Shown: positions 6,105 through 11,093 of the stretch, in pieces
Position numbering within the stretch: the stretch's first letter is position 1
Layout of the letters: the number at the start of each line of letters is the position of its first letter
Origin: an uncultured Anaerolineales bacterium
Lineage (GTDB): Bacteria; Chloroflexota; Anaerolineae; Anaerolineales; UBA6663
DNA length: 13,037 nucleotides
Assembly (NCBI GenBank): GCA_937952305.1
Contig: CALFZO010000097.1
Span: forward strand, 1-13,037
Direction: 5' to 3'
Position numbers and translations under genes: made by a program
The notes under the pieces: generated by a model
The model's database searches: none
What the model was told of the DNA's origin: nothing
What the model saw: the letters and a program-made list of their open reading frames with translations, nothing else

Positions 6105-7895
6105 TTACCCGACCTTGAACAGCCACCGCGCCACCCTCGCTTGGGAGTCTTCCCGTTCAATCCGCGCCTGATTCCGCCCATGGCGCCGGCCGATGCGTTT
6201 ACGCATGACAATGCCGAGCATCTGCTTGAACTTGGGCCGGATCGCGCCTTTGGAGTCGGTCGGCTCCTCGCCAATGTCTGGCACCACTTCCAGCAGGGTC
6301 GCGTCTTGCTCAATCGCCTTGCACAGCTCGGCGATAGTTACAGGACCGGCGGTCTTCCCAGCGGCTGCCAAGATGAACGATTCCCACTGCCGGCCCTCTT
6401 CGTCGGCAGTTTCATACATGGTGCGCAGGTTGCCGAGAAAATCTCGCGCGTCGGCGTGCTCCAGGATGCCGCCAAGAACCCGGCACCAGGGCTCGAAACT
6501 GCCGATGACGGGTGACTTCGCCGCCGGCCTTCCGGCGGCCCACCAGCCGCGCGCCAGGGTCAGAATTGCGCCGATCAGCTGGCCGCGATGGGTCCCCACC
6601 CACTCCAGCAAGTCAGGGTGACGGAAACCGACTCTCTCCCAAGGGTTGCTCATCTTGGCGTCAAGGTTGATGGGATAGCAGCGCCGAGCCAGGTCGCCGC
6701 CCAATTGAATTGCGTTGCCGGTGGCTATCCACGTCGCCCGTTGGGGAAGGCTGGGCGCCGACGACTCGCCGAGGATGCGGCCGCCGATCTCGGTAGCAGT
6801 CAAAAACCGCGCCAGCACCGGTGAGTAAATCCGGCCATCCACGTTGTCGAAGGTGATCAACGCCTCACCCGCCAGAAGATTGGCATACAGCTGCTTCTGC
6901 AGCTCTTCATCCTTAGCCAGCGGCGCCATAGTCGCCGCCCGGCCACTGGCGATATGCGAGGTAACCTCCGCATGCAGACCTTTGCCCGTCCCCTGTTGGG
7001 TGGCCGAGACCAGCGCCAAAGGAACCGGGCCAGGGATTGCCGGACGCAATATAGGGGTCATGGCCAGCGCGAGGGCGTTGGTCCGGTCGGCCTCGGCCAC
7101 ATAGGGGAAGTCAACAAAAGGCTCGCGCAGAAGTTGAAGCGCCGCGTCCATCTCCGCGCGCGTCGGATTGGTAGGAACGAGGGGCACAATCAGGCCGGCG
7201 GCCGGCCGATGGTAAAGGCCGGTTGCCGGGTCATAGCCGGGCTCGGTGATCACGCTACCGTCAGGGCGGAGTGCCGGCGCTTCAATCAGGCCGGCGAGAC
7301 CCGGGAAGGGCAGGCCTTCGAGCTCAAGCAGATCCCGAACGACATCAAGAGGTGGCGAGACATTCTTGACGTTGCCTTTCGGGTCTACAGTTGCAAAGTC
7401 CGCAGCGCGCGTCATGATGCCACGCAGAGCCGACTCCTTCAATTGCTCAATTCTGGCCTTGCCGGCTTCGTTGACCGTGATGCGCGCCAACCGACCATCG
7501 CGGACAAAGAGGGTTGGCGGATCATTGATACCGACCAGGGCCGCGATCACGTCGCTGGCGACATCACGCAGCTGCCGGCCGCTGGCCACTACGGCCGGCA
7601 GGCTGCCTCCAGGCGCCTGGCTCGGCTGACTTGCATGTTGGGGGTTGTCAGCTGGTGGGTCGGCGTCGGGATCTTGCGCAGAGACGCCCGTCAACCAAGC
7701 CTCGCGCTCGGCCTCATCGGCGACAACTTCCGACAGGGCGGCCAGAAAGGCCGCATCCGGGCCCTCGCCGTTGGCGGCCCGCACGCGCCGGGCCAGTTCC
7801 GCGCCCGCACCAGACAAGGTCGCCAGCTGACCCGCTGTAACCGTCCGGCTTGCGACAAGGCGCGCCAAAACCCAGTGGACAAAAGTCGTATTCAC
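6105..7895 (-). CDS. AAA+/SF3-like replicative helicase (596 aa)
   Basis: Probably the replicative helicase of the element. The GTG start at 7895 overlaps the previous stop as GTGA. Residues 1-75 are a small helical domain, about 75-100 a Pro/Gln/Ala-rich linker, 105-270 an uncharacterised domain, and about 285-450 the ATPase core. Visible motifs are Walker A (ATQQGTGKG, K305), Walker B (ALITFDNVDG, D350), sensor 1 (WIATGNA, N394) and the GDLARRCYPINLD motif (399-412), whose RR pair (404-405) is the likely arginine finger. This GN...GDLARR...I.LD order is what I know from D5/P4-type phage and plasmid helicases. Walker B has D-N where D-E is common, a difference known in SF3-related proteins. 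The C-terminus is strongly basic (about 565-590). The primase follows after the repeat block, completing a split primase-helicase module. Confidence 0.85.
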   Translation of the reverse strand: MNTTFVHWVLARLVASRTVTAGQLATLSGAGAELARRVRAANGEGPDAAFLAALSEVVADEAEREAWLTGVSAQDPDADPPADNPQHASQPSQAPGGSLPAVVASGRQLRDVASDVIAALVGINDPPTLFVRDGRLARITVNEAGKARIEQLKESALRGIMTRAADFATVDPKGNVKNVSPPLDVVRDLLELEGLPFPGLAGLIEAPALRPDGSVITEPGYDPATGLYHRPAAGLIVPLVPTNPTRAEMDAALQLLREPFVDFPYVAEADRTNALALAMTPILRPAIPGPVPLALVSATQQGTGKGLHAEVTSHIASGRAATMAPLAKDEELQKQLYANLLAGEALITFDNVDGRIYSPVLARFLTATEIGGRILGESSAPSLPQRATWIATGNAIQLGGDLARRCYPINLDAKMSNPWERVGFRHPDLLEWVGTHRGQLIGAILTLARGWWAAGRPAAKSPVIGSFEPWCRVLGGILEHADARDFLGNLRTMYETADEEGRQWESFILAAAGKTAGPVTIAELCKAIEQDATLLEVVPDIGEEPTDSKGAIRPKFKQMLGIVMRKRIGRRHGRNQARIEREDSQARVARWLFKVG

Positions 7896-8092
7896 GCGCG
7901 CCCTCGCGGCCGGCGCCGGCAGGCGCGCTGCTCGATCAGGTCCAGGCGCTGGACCACGGCCCGGCGCGCGGCGGTCGTCTCGAACGAAACTATTTTGCGC
8001 GCAGCCGACACGAACGCCGAGTCGGGTAGGCTCAGCAGCTGGTTCACGTGGACGAGCGCGAGGCGCGGCCGGCTTCTACTCGCGCGTCGCAT
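7892..8092 (-). CDS. Hypothetical small basic protein (66 aa)
   Basis: The frame is open to 8236, but its first part is Arg/Ala/Pro-rich and looks non-coding, so I start at the ATG at 8092. A G-run about 10 nt upstream is the only ribosome-binding candidate. The protein has a basic start, a segment LVHVNQLLSLPDSAFVSAARKIVSFETTAAR that looks like folded helical protein, and a basic end. Its stop overlaps the helicase start as GTGA, and its start overlaps the end of the preceding gene by 17 bp. This packing supports it as a real member of the early operon. No family recognised. Confidence 0.5.
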   Translation of the reverse strand: MRRASRSRPRLALVHVNQLLSLPDSAFVSAARKIVSFETTAARRAVVQRLDLIEQRACRRRPRGRA

Positions 8093-8327
8093 GGCCGGCC
8101 CCCCGCCGGACCAATTGATCCGGTTTCGTGGCGGCCGCGGATATGCTATCCTGACAGTGAGCCGCGCCGCCCGCGCAGCTCGCCGCCGGGCCGCCCCCGC
8201 CAAGGGCGGCCTTCTCGTTGCTCGACAGCGCGACACAGACGCACAGCCCAGTCTGGCCGCACTCCGGGCATGGCCAGCGCAGCAGCAGATCCACCAGCGC
8301 CGCCGGTCGCGGGCGAGGTGTGCTCAC
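8076..8327 (-). CDS. Small Cys-rich, possibly zinc-binding protein (83 aa)
   Basis: The GTG start at 8327 overlaps the stop of the ribbon-helix-helix gene as GTGA, indicating coupled translation. Residues 11-31 (LVDLLLRWPCPECGQTGLCVC) contain C20-x2-C23 and C29-x-C31, an arrangement able to bind zinc. The rest (from about residue 43) is Gly/Ala-rich and less protein-like, with two further Cys. The DNA of that second half also holds a near-perfect 18-bp palindrome and a candidate plus-strand small RNA, so this end may be constrained by more than coding, or the true product may be shorter. No family recognised. Confidence 0.5.
   Translation of the reverse strand: MSTPRPRPAALVDLLLRWPCPECGQTGLCVCVALSSNEKAALGGGGPAASCAGGAAHCQDSISAAATKPDQLVRRGAGHATRE
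8106..8123. promoter_or_regulatory. 18-bp near-perfect palindrome, candidate operator
   Basis: CCGGANCAATTGNTCCGG is symmetric at 16 of 18 positions. It ends 20 bp before the extended -10 of the plus-strand candidate RNA (8144-8152) and lies 14 bp upstream of the ATG at 8092 on the minus strand. Symmetry and position fit a repressor-binding site; the binding protein is unknown. Confidence 0.4.
8144..8152 (+). promoter_or_regulatory. Extended -10 promoter element TGCTATCCT (plus strand)
   Basis: The nine bases are identical to those in front of the leaderless methyltransferase gene (10373-10381). There is no good -35. The predicted transcription start is near 8159. Confidence 0.4.
8159..8219 (+). 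ncRNA. Candidate small RNA B (about 60 nt), antisense to the Cys-rich gene
   Basis: From the start predicted by the extended -10, the RNA would begin at once with a hairpin: GAGC+CGCG (8159-8166) pairs with CGCG (8172-8175) and GCTC (8178-8181), with a 5-nt loop and a 2-nt bulge. A perfect 8-bp hairpin follows (8189-8196 with 8204-8211, loop of 7), then TTCTCGTT, a weak U-tract. The same plan (5' hairpin with loop of 5, terminator hairpin with loop of 7) is found at 9231-9297. There is no expression evidence, and GC-rich sequence forms hairpins easily. Confidence 0.3.
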
Positions 8328-8527
8328 GCCGGCACCGCCTGCGGTTCGCGCTCGGCCGGCATGTCCGCGGACATGGGCGCCTGGTCGGCCGGGAGCAGGC
8401 CGGCGCGCTCGAGCTCGCGCCGCAAAATCAGCGCAGCTTGGGCGCGCGGATTCCGCATTTCGCGCCGGGCCAGGCGCAGCAAAGCGTTTCGTTCCTTGAT
8501 CGGCAAATCAATCGTGAGCCTCGCCAT
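8324..8527 (-). CDS. Ribbon-helix-helix (Arc/CopG-like) DNA-binding protein (67 aa)
   Basis: I choose the ATG at 8527 over the GTG two codons upstream because GGGAG lies 5 nt before it. The fold is visible as an N-terminal strand MARLTIDLP (1-9), helix A KERNALLRLARREM (11-24), a turn RNPRAQ, and helix B AALILRRELERAGLL (31-45), followed by a Pro/Ala-rich tail. Such proteins bind operator DNA as dimers and usually regulate their own operon or act as accessory replication and partition factors. It heads the replication run and is coupled to the next gene by a GTGA overlap. Its tail-coding DNA contains the second copy of the 14-bp palindrome. It is a candidate to recognise GTCCGC half-sites, by inference only. 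Confidence 0.72.
   Translation of the reverse strand: MARLTIDLPIKERNALLRLARREMRNPRAQAALILRRELERAGLLPADQAPMSADMPAEREPQAVPA
8361..8374. repeat. 14-bp perfect palindrome ATGTCCGCGGACAT, copy 2
   Basis: Identical to 3839-3852. Here it encodes MSADM in the tail of the ribbon-helix-helix protein. It shares the GTCCGC half-site with the iteron block at 5991-6099. Confidence 0.6.
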
Positions 8528-8544
8528 AGTCACTCCCTACCAAC

Positions 8545-8574
8545 AAAAAGGGCGCAGCTTCTGTTGCTGCGCCC
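8545..8574 (-). terminator. Intrinsic terminator between the HTH regulator and the ribbon-helix-helix gene
   Basis: A perfect 9-bp stem (GGGCGCAGC at 8550-8558 with GCTGCGCCC at 8566-8574, loop of 7) is followed on the minus strand by TTTTT. The next gene's GGGAG and ATG come within 20 bases, too close for a promoter after the terminator. Expression of the replication genes therefore needs read-through, antitermination or a promoter upstream of the hairpin. Confidence 0.8.
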
Positions 8575-8610
8575 ATCTTGTCATGTCAGGAGTGACGATT
8601 GGTGATGTAA

Positions 8611-8623
8611 CGTGATGATCACG
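8611..8623. promoter_or_regulatory. 13-bp palindrome CGTGAT-G-ATCACG, candidate operator
   Basis: A perfect inverted repeat lies immediately after the stop codon of the HTH regulator and upstream of the terminator before the ribbon-helix-helix gene. A further GGTGATG lies beside it at 8601-8607. Position and symmetry suggest a regulator-binding site. The GTGA/TCAC arms recall Crp-family sites, but the spacing (3 bases instead of 6) does not fit. Confidence 0.35.
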
Positions 8624-9163
8624 CTAGATTTGCACTCCTTTCCTCCGTATCGCGCTAATTGCTCTACTGACAGTCTCGCGCGTGTAGGGTTGTCCTCTTG
8701 GATTCAGGCCTAGGCGGGCTGCTATTTCTTCGCGTGGTGGATTGGTGTAATCATCCAATAGATCGTTGTGGATCTTGAGTATTAGTGTTTCAAGTCGATT
8801 CAGCGAGCATTTCGGCTGGTCTCTTTGGGGCATATGTACGCCAGCCAGGCTCTGCCGAATGTGCTTTTCAACCTCCCGCATGACCCGGCGCGCCGTGACG
8901 GTCTGTTTTGCGAACAGCTTCACGCGCGTCCTCTGGCTGGTGTGTGCCTGCGATTCGATGTAGCCGATCTCTTCGCCCATTAGCTGCACTACCAGCAGGC
9001 CGCGCAGTCGGCGGATAAGGCGGCAGGCTGCGCCATTTACTAGCAACATACCGACAAAAGGCGCGGTGATAAGGTAGAGATTGTCCTGGTCGATTTCCAA
9101 GACTTCATTGAGGCCGGGACTCTGCGTAGTTCCGTAGTTGTCGATCGTTGCTTCTGCATCCAT
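8624..9163 (-). CDS. Putative transcriptional or replication regulator with Crp-like C-terminal HTH (179 aa)
   Basis: The ATG at 9163 is chosen because GGAG lies 8 nt upstream. An earlier ATG (9193) lies inside the terminator hairpin and is rejected. The C-terminus (144-176: REEIAARLGLNPRGQPYTRETVSRAISAIRRKG) has the recognition-helix pattern TRETVSRAIS of Crp/Fnr proteins, with about seven extra residues in the turn. A long helix (about 84-106) precedes it like the Crp C-helix. The N-terminal part (21-80) is short and only weakly like a sensor beta-roll, so it may have lost ligand binding. By eye its DNA is less GC-rich than its neighbours. It is the first gene after the integrase, with a complex leader on one side and an isolated palindrome and terminator on the other. 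A lysogeny or replication switch is plausible; a replication initiator is an alternative. Confidence 0.65.
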   Translation of the reverse strand: MDAEATIDNYGTTQSPGLNEVLEIDQDNLYLITAPFVGMLLVNGAACRLIRRLRGLLVVQLMGEEIGYIESQAHTSQRTRVKLFAKQTVTARRVMREVEKHIRQSLAGVHMPQRDQPKCSLNRLETLILKIHNDLLDDYTNPPREEIAARLGLNPRGQPYTRETVSRAISAIRRKGVQI

Positions 9164-9171
9164 CGCGCACG

Positions 9172-9208
9172 CTCCAAACGAAAGGCCGCCCATGCTGCTG
9201 GGCGGCCT
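9172..9208 (-). terminator. Intrinsic terminator/attenuator directly before the HTH regulator ribosome binding site
   Basis: On the minus strand a perfect 10-bp stem (9199-9208 with 9183-9192, loop of 6) is followed by TTTCGTTT and then GGAG (9172-9175) of the regulator gene. It lies in the leader from the promoter at 9306-9333, so it can stop transcription before the gene. The segment 9237-9244 (UGGGCGGC in the RNA) can pair with 9199-9206 (GCCGCCCA) and so could act as antiterminator. Confidence 0.7.
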
Positions 9209-9215
9209 CGAGGCG

Positions 9216-9224
9216 TGCTATACT
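9216..9224 (+). promoter_or_regulatory. Extended -10 promoter element TGCTATACT (plus strand, antisense)
   Basis: TGC followed by TATACT, 5 of 6 to consensus with the TG extension. No good -35 is present. The predicted start is A9231, at the 5' end of the candidate antisense RNA. Confidence 0.5.
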
Positions 9225-9230
9225 CTCTTC

Positions 9231-9297
9231 ATCGGCGCCGCCCACCGGCGCTGGTCATCGGACCGGCTGTTAGCGGCAGCGCGGTCCGGTTCTTTTA
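9231..9297 (+). ncRNA. Candidate antisense small RNA A (about 67 nt) against the HTH regulator leader
   Basis: From A9231 the RNA would form a 5' hairpin (GCGCCG 9235-9240 with CGGCGC 9246-9251, loop CCCAC; two more pairs outside) and a terminator hairpin (CGGACCG 9259-9265 with CGGTCCG 9282-9288; inner GCTG/CAGC; loop UUAGCGG), followed by UUCUUUUA. The larger loop contains UUAG, which fits the YUNR loop motif of fast-pairing antisense RNAs. It lies wholly opposite the first part of the regulator mRNA leader. The layout resembles antisense RNAs of pT181/pIP501 plasmids. Transcription itself is not shown. Confidence 0.45.
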
Positions 9298-9305
9298 TCA
9301 GGCTC

Positions 9306-9333
9306 ATTCTAGCACCAGCGCGGGTGAATTCAA
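9306..9333 (-). promoter_or_regulatory. Strong promoter for the HTH regulator (minus strand)
   Basis: On the minus strand TTGAAT (9333-9328), a 16-nt spacer and TAGAAT (9311-9306), with TGC directly before the -10. TGCTAGAAT is identical to the promoter of the TrkA-N gene at 11079-11087. The predicted start is near 9299, giving a leader of about 135 nt with three hairpins. Confidence 0.6.
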
Positions 9334-9366
9334 CCGCCGAGCCTGCGCAGTTCTAGGAAAGACTAG

Positions 9367-10320
9367 TTATCGCAAGCTGACATCAGCCGGAAGTGGCGCC
9401 GCCCATTGGCGCAAGTCGGCCATGTCCAGGTGGTCCAGATACTTCTGAGTCGTGGTCAGGCTCGCATGGCCCAGCATCTTCTGGACGATGACGGGCGAGG
9501 CGCCGGCCTTGAGCCGGCCGAGCGCGAACGTGTGGCGCAGGCTGTGCGGGCTCAGCCGCTTGGTAATGCCGGCGGCCCGCACAGCGCTGGTGACGATCTG
9601 CCAGATGCGCGCCGTTGTCAGCCGGCCCGACTCTCCTTGCCGGCTCGAAAAGAGATAGTCCCCGCGGCGCAGCTTGGCGCTGGCCAGGTAGGCGCGCAGC
9701 AGCTCGGCGACGTCGCCGGCCAAGGGGACTGCCCGGTCCTTCCGTCCTTTGCCTTGCTTGACCATGACCCATTGGCCGCCGTCGTCATCTGTGAACAGAT
9801 CGCCGAGGCGGACGGCCGTCAGCTCGGCGGCGCGGAGGCCTGCCCCCAAGGCCAGGGCCACCAGGGCGCGGTCCCGGGACCGGCTGGCCAGGCTGTCCAG
9901 GACGCGCCGCTGTTCGGTCGGCGTCAGGATCTCGTATGGCTTCAGAACCTTGGCGCTCGGGCTCTCGAGCGTGTAGGCGATGACCTCGGCTGTCAGCTGC
10001 AGGATGCCGGTCAGCCGGCAGAACTTCAGGTAGCTGCGCAGCGCGGCCAGCTTCAGTGACACACTCGACGGCGCCAGGCGCCGCTCCCCTTTGGCGTCCA
10101 GGCGCGCCACTAGGGCCGCCCGGTGGGCCGCCAGCATGGGCGCCGTAATCTCGGCCGGGTGCTCAATGCCCATGGCCACCATAGCATCGGCGACAGCCGC
10201 ACCGTAGGCCCGGCGTGTCTGTAGACTGTTCTGCAGGTCCAGGAAAGGCGTCAGGGCTTCCTCCCATGTCGGAGGCCGCATCAGCGCCGGCGCGCTCACT
10301 GTGGCCAATTCTGTGGTCAT
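9367..10320 (-). CDS. Tyrosine recombinase/integrase (317 aa)
   Basis: It catalyses site-specific integration and excision. The N-terminal SAM-like core-binding domain spans about 15-115 (SLQTRRAYGAAVADAM). The catalytic domain follows with all expected residues: R163 in GAGLRAAEL, K191 in KQGKGRKDR, H259 and R262 in HSLRHTF, H285 in LGHASL, and the nucleophile Y294 in TTQKYLDHLD. Length and motifs fit XerC/XerD-like integrases of phages and integrative elements. The ATG at 10320 has AAGG about 8 nt upstream. It is the last gene of the minus-strand block, with a chromosomal-looking gene starting 68 bp upstream of it, so the attachment site probably lies between 10321 and about 10392. A Xer-type chromosomal recombinase is less likely given the phage genes beside it. 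Confidence 0.93.
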   Translation of the reverse strand: MTTELATVSAPALMRPPTWEEALTPFLDLQNSLQTRRAYGAAVADAMVAMGIEHPAEITAPMLAAHRAALVARLDAKGERRLAPSSVSLKLAALRSYLKFCRLTGILQLTAEVIAYTLESPSAKVLKPYEILTPTEQRRVLDSLASRSRDRALVALALGAGLRAAELTAVRLGDLFTDDDGGQWVMVKQGKGRKDRAVPLAGDVAELLRAYLASAKLRRGDYLFSSRQGESGRLTTARIWQIVTSAVRAAGITKRLSPHSLRHTFALGRLKAGASPVIVQKMLGHASLTTTQKYLDHLDMADLRQWAAPLPADVSLR

Positions 10321-10354
10321 GCTGCCGCCTTATGCGCGATCCCCGCGCTGGCCA

Positions 10355-10392
10355 GCCATTGCTCGGCGAGCGTGCTATCCTTGCGCAATGGC
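10355..10392. other. 8-bp inverted repeat at the element/chromosome boundary, candidate attachment site
   Basis: GCCATTGC (10355-10362) and GCAATGGC (10385-10392) are exact inverted copies 22 bp apart, between the integrase start and the first codons of the methyltransferase. Tyrosine recombinases act on paired inverted arms at this kind of spacing or shorter. The matching other end of the element is outside the window, so no duplicated core can be seen. Confidence 0.3.
10373..10381 (+). promoter_or_regulatory. Extended -10 promoter of a leaderless methyltransferase mRNA
   Basis: TGCTATCCT ends 6 nt before the ATG at 10388, which places the predicted transcription start on the A of the start codon. 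No ribosome binding site is present, which agrees with a leaderless mRNA. Confidence 0.6.
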
Positions 10393-11068
10393 AGGAATAC
10401 TGAGAAGACTATTGCGTCTGTTTTTTGACCTGCTCTACAACGAATTCGCCTGGGCCTATGACTGGGTCAGCCGGACCGTGTCGCTGGGCCAGTGGCGCGC
10501 CTGGCAGCGGGCCGGCCTCCGCCGCCTGCGCGGACGCCGGGTGCTGGAGATCGCCCATGGCACCGGCGACATGCTCCTGGACCTGGCCGCGCTGGGCTTT
10601 CAGCCGACCGGGCTCGACCTCAGCCGCGCCATGGGGCGCCAGGCCCGGCGCAAACTGCGCGCCCACGGGCTAGCGCTGCCCCTCGCGCGCGGGCGCGTCC
10701 AGGCCCTGCCCTTCGCCGATGGCGCGTTCAGCAGCCTGCTGGCCACCTTCCCCACCGAGTTCCTGGTGGATCCGGCCGCGCTGGCCGAGTTTCGGCGCGT
10801 GCTGCAGCCAGGCGGCGTCCTGGTGGCGGTGCCGGTCGCGCAGCTGGCGGGGCCGGGCTGGCTGGACCGCGCCGCCGCCTGGCTCTTCCGCGTCACCGGG
10901 CAGGCCTCCACCGCCTGGTTCGCGCCCTTCCTGGAACGCTACGCCCAGGCCGGCTTCGCGGCGCGCCTCGAGCAGGTGACGCTGCCGGCGGAGGGCGGCG
11001 GCGGACCGCGCAGCCTGGTGACCGTCGTGATCGCCGAGAAGCCCTGGCCGCCGCTGACTGTGGCCTGA
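10388..11068 (+). CDS. SAM-dependent class I methyltransferase (226 aa)
   Basis: The ATG at 10388 is set by the promoter spacing (leaderless). An upstream ATG in the frame (10301) overlaps the integrase start and is rejected. The Rossmann SAM-binding motif I is VLEIAHGTG (52-60; the first Gly of the usual ExGxGxG is Ala here). The acidic residue at the end of strand 2 is D77 in GLDLSRA. LPFADGAFSSLLATFPTEFL (108-125) and FRRVLQPGGVLVAV (135-148) are the later motifs typical of UbiE-like and small-molecule methyltransferases. The N-terminus (1-20) is hydrophobic and aromatic and may contact membrane or lipid. The substrate is unknown. Base composition is clearly more GC-rich than the element, which fits chromosomal origin. 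The TrkA-N gene follows after 25 bp with its own promoter. Confidence 0.85.
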   Translation: MAGILRRLLRLFFDLLYNEFAWAYDWVSRTVSLGQWRAWQRAGLRRLRGRRVLEIAHGTGDMLLDLAALGFQPTGLDLSRAMGRQARRKLRAHGLALPLARGRVQALPFADGAFSSLLATFPTEFLVDPAALAEFRRVLQPGGVLVAVPVAQLAGPGWLDRAAAWLFRVTGQASTAWFAPFLERYAQAGFAARLEQVTLPAEGGGGPRSLVTVVIAEKPWPPLTVA

Positions 11069-11078
11069 GGCCGCGGTC

Positions 11079-11087
11079 TGCTAGAAT
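11079..11087 (+). promoter_or_regulatory. Extended -10 promoter of a leaderless TrkA-N mRNA
   Basis: TGCTAGAAT ends 6 nt before the ATG at 11094, the same spacing as at 10373-10388, so a leaderless transcript is predicted. A small GGCC-TGA-GGCC hairpin overlaps the stop codon of the methyltransferase just upstream. Confidence 0.6.
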
Positions 11088-11093
11088 GCCCCC

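Noticed and set aside
8093..8236. N-terminal extension of the 66-aa gene to 8236
   Set aside because: The sequence is Arg/Ala/Pro-rich and lies opposite the hairpins and palindrome; it does not look like protein. The ATG at 8092 starts the plausible part.
6954..8615. A long open frame on the plus strand (553 codons) opposite the helicase and small early genes
   Set aside because: It is rich in Arg, Ala, Gly and Gln without recognisable motifs and lies antisense to a helicase with clear Walker motifs. Such long empty frames are common opposite GC-rich genes.
8157..8615. A leaderless GTG-started protein on the plus strand downstream of TGCTATCCT (8144-8152)
   Set aside because: The GTG at 8157 is only 4 nt from the -10, too close compared with 6 nt at the two leaderless genes. 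The frame has no protein-like features.
9164..9193. Start of the HTH regulator at ATG 9193
   Set aside because: This ATG lies inside the terminator hairpin and has no ribosome binding site. The ATG at 9163 has GGAG at a good distance.
9209..9366. A tRNA gene as integration target between integrase and regulator
   Set aside because: The hairpins do not form a cloverleaf, and no T-arm or CCA-end sequence is visible. None was found near 10321-10392 either.
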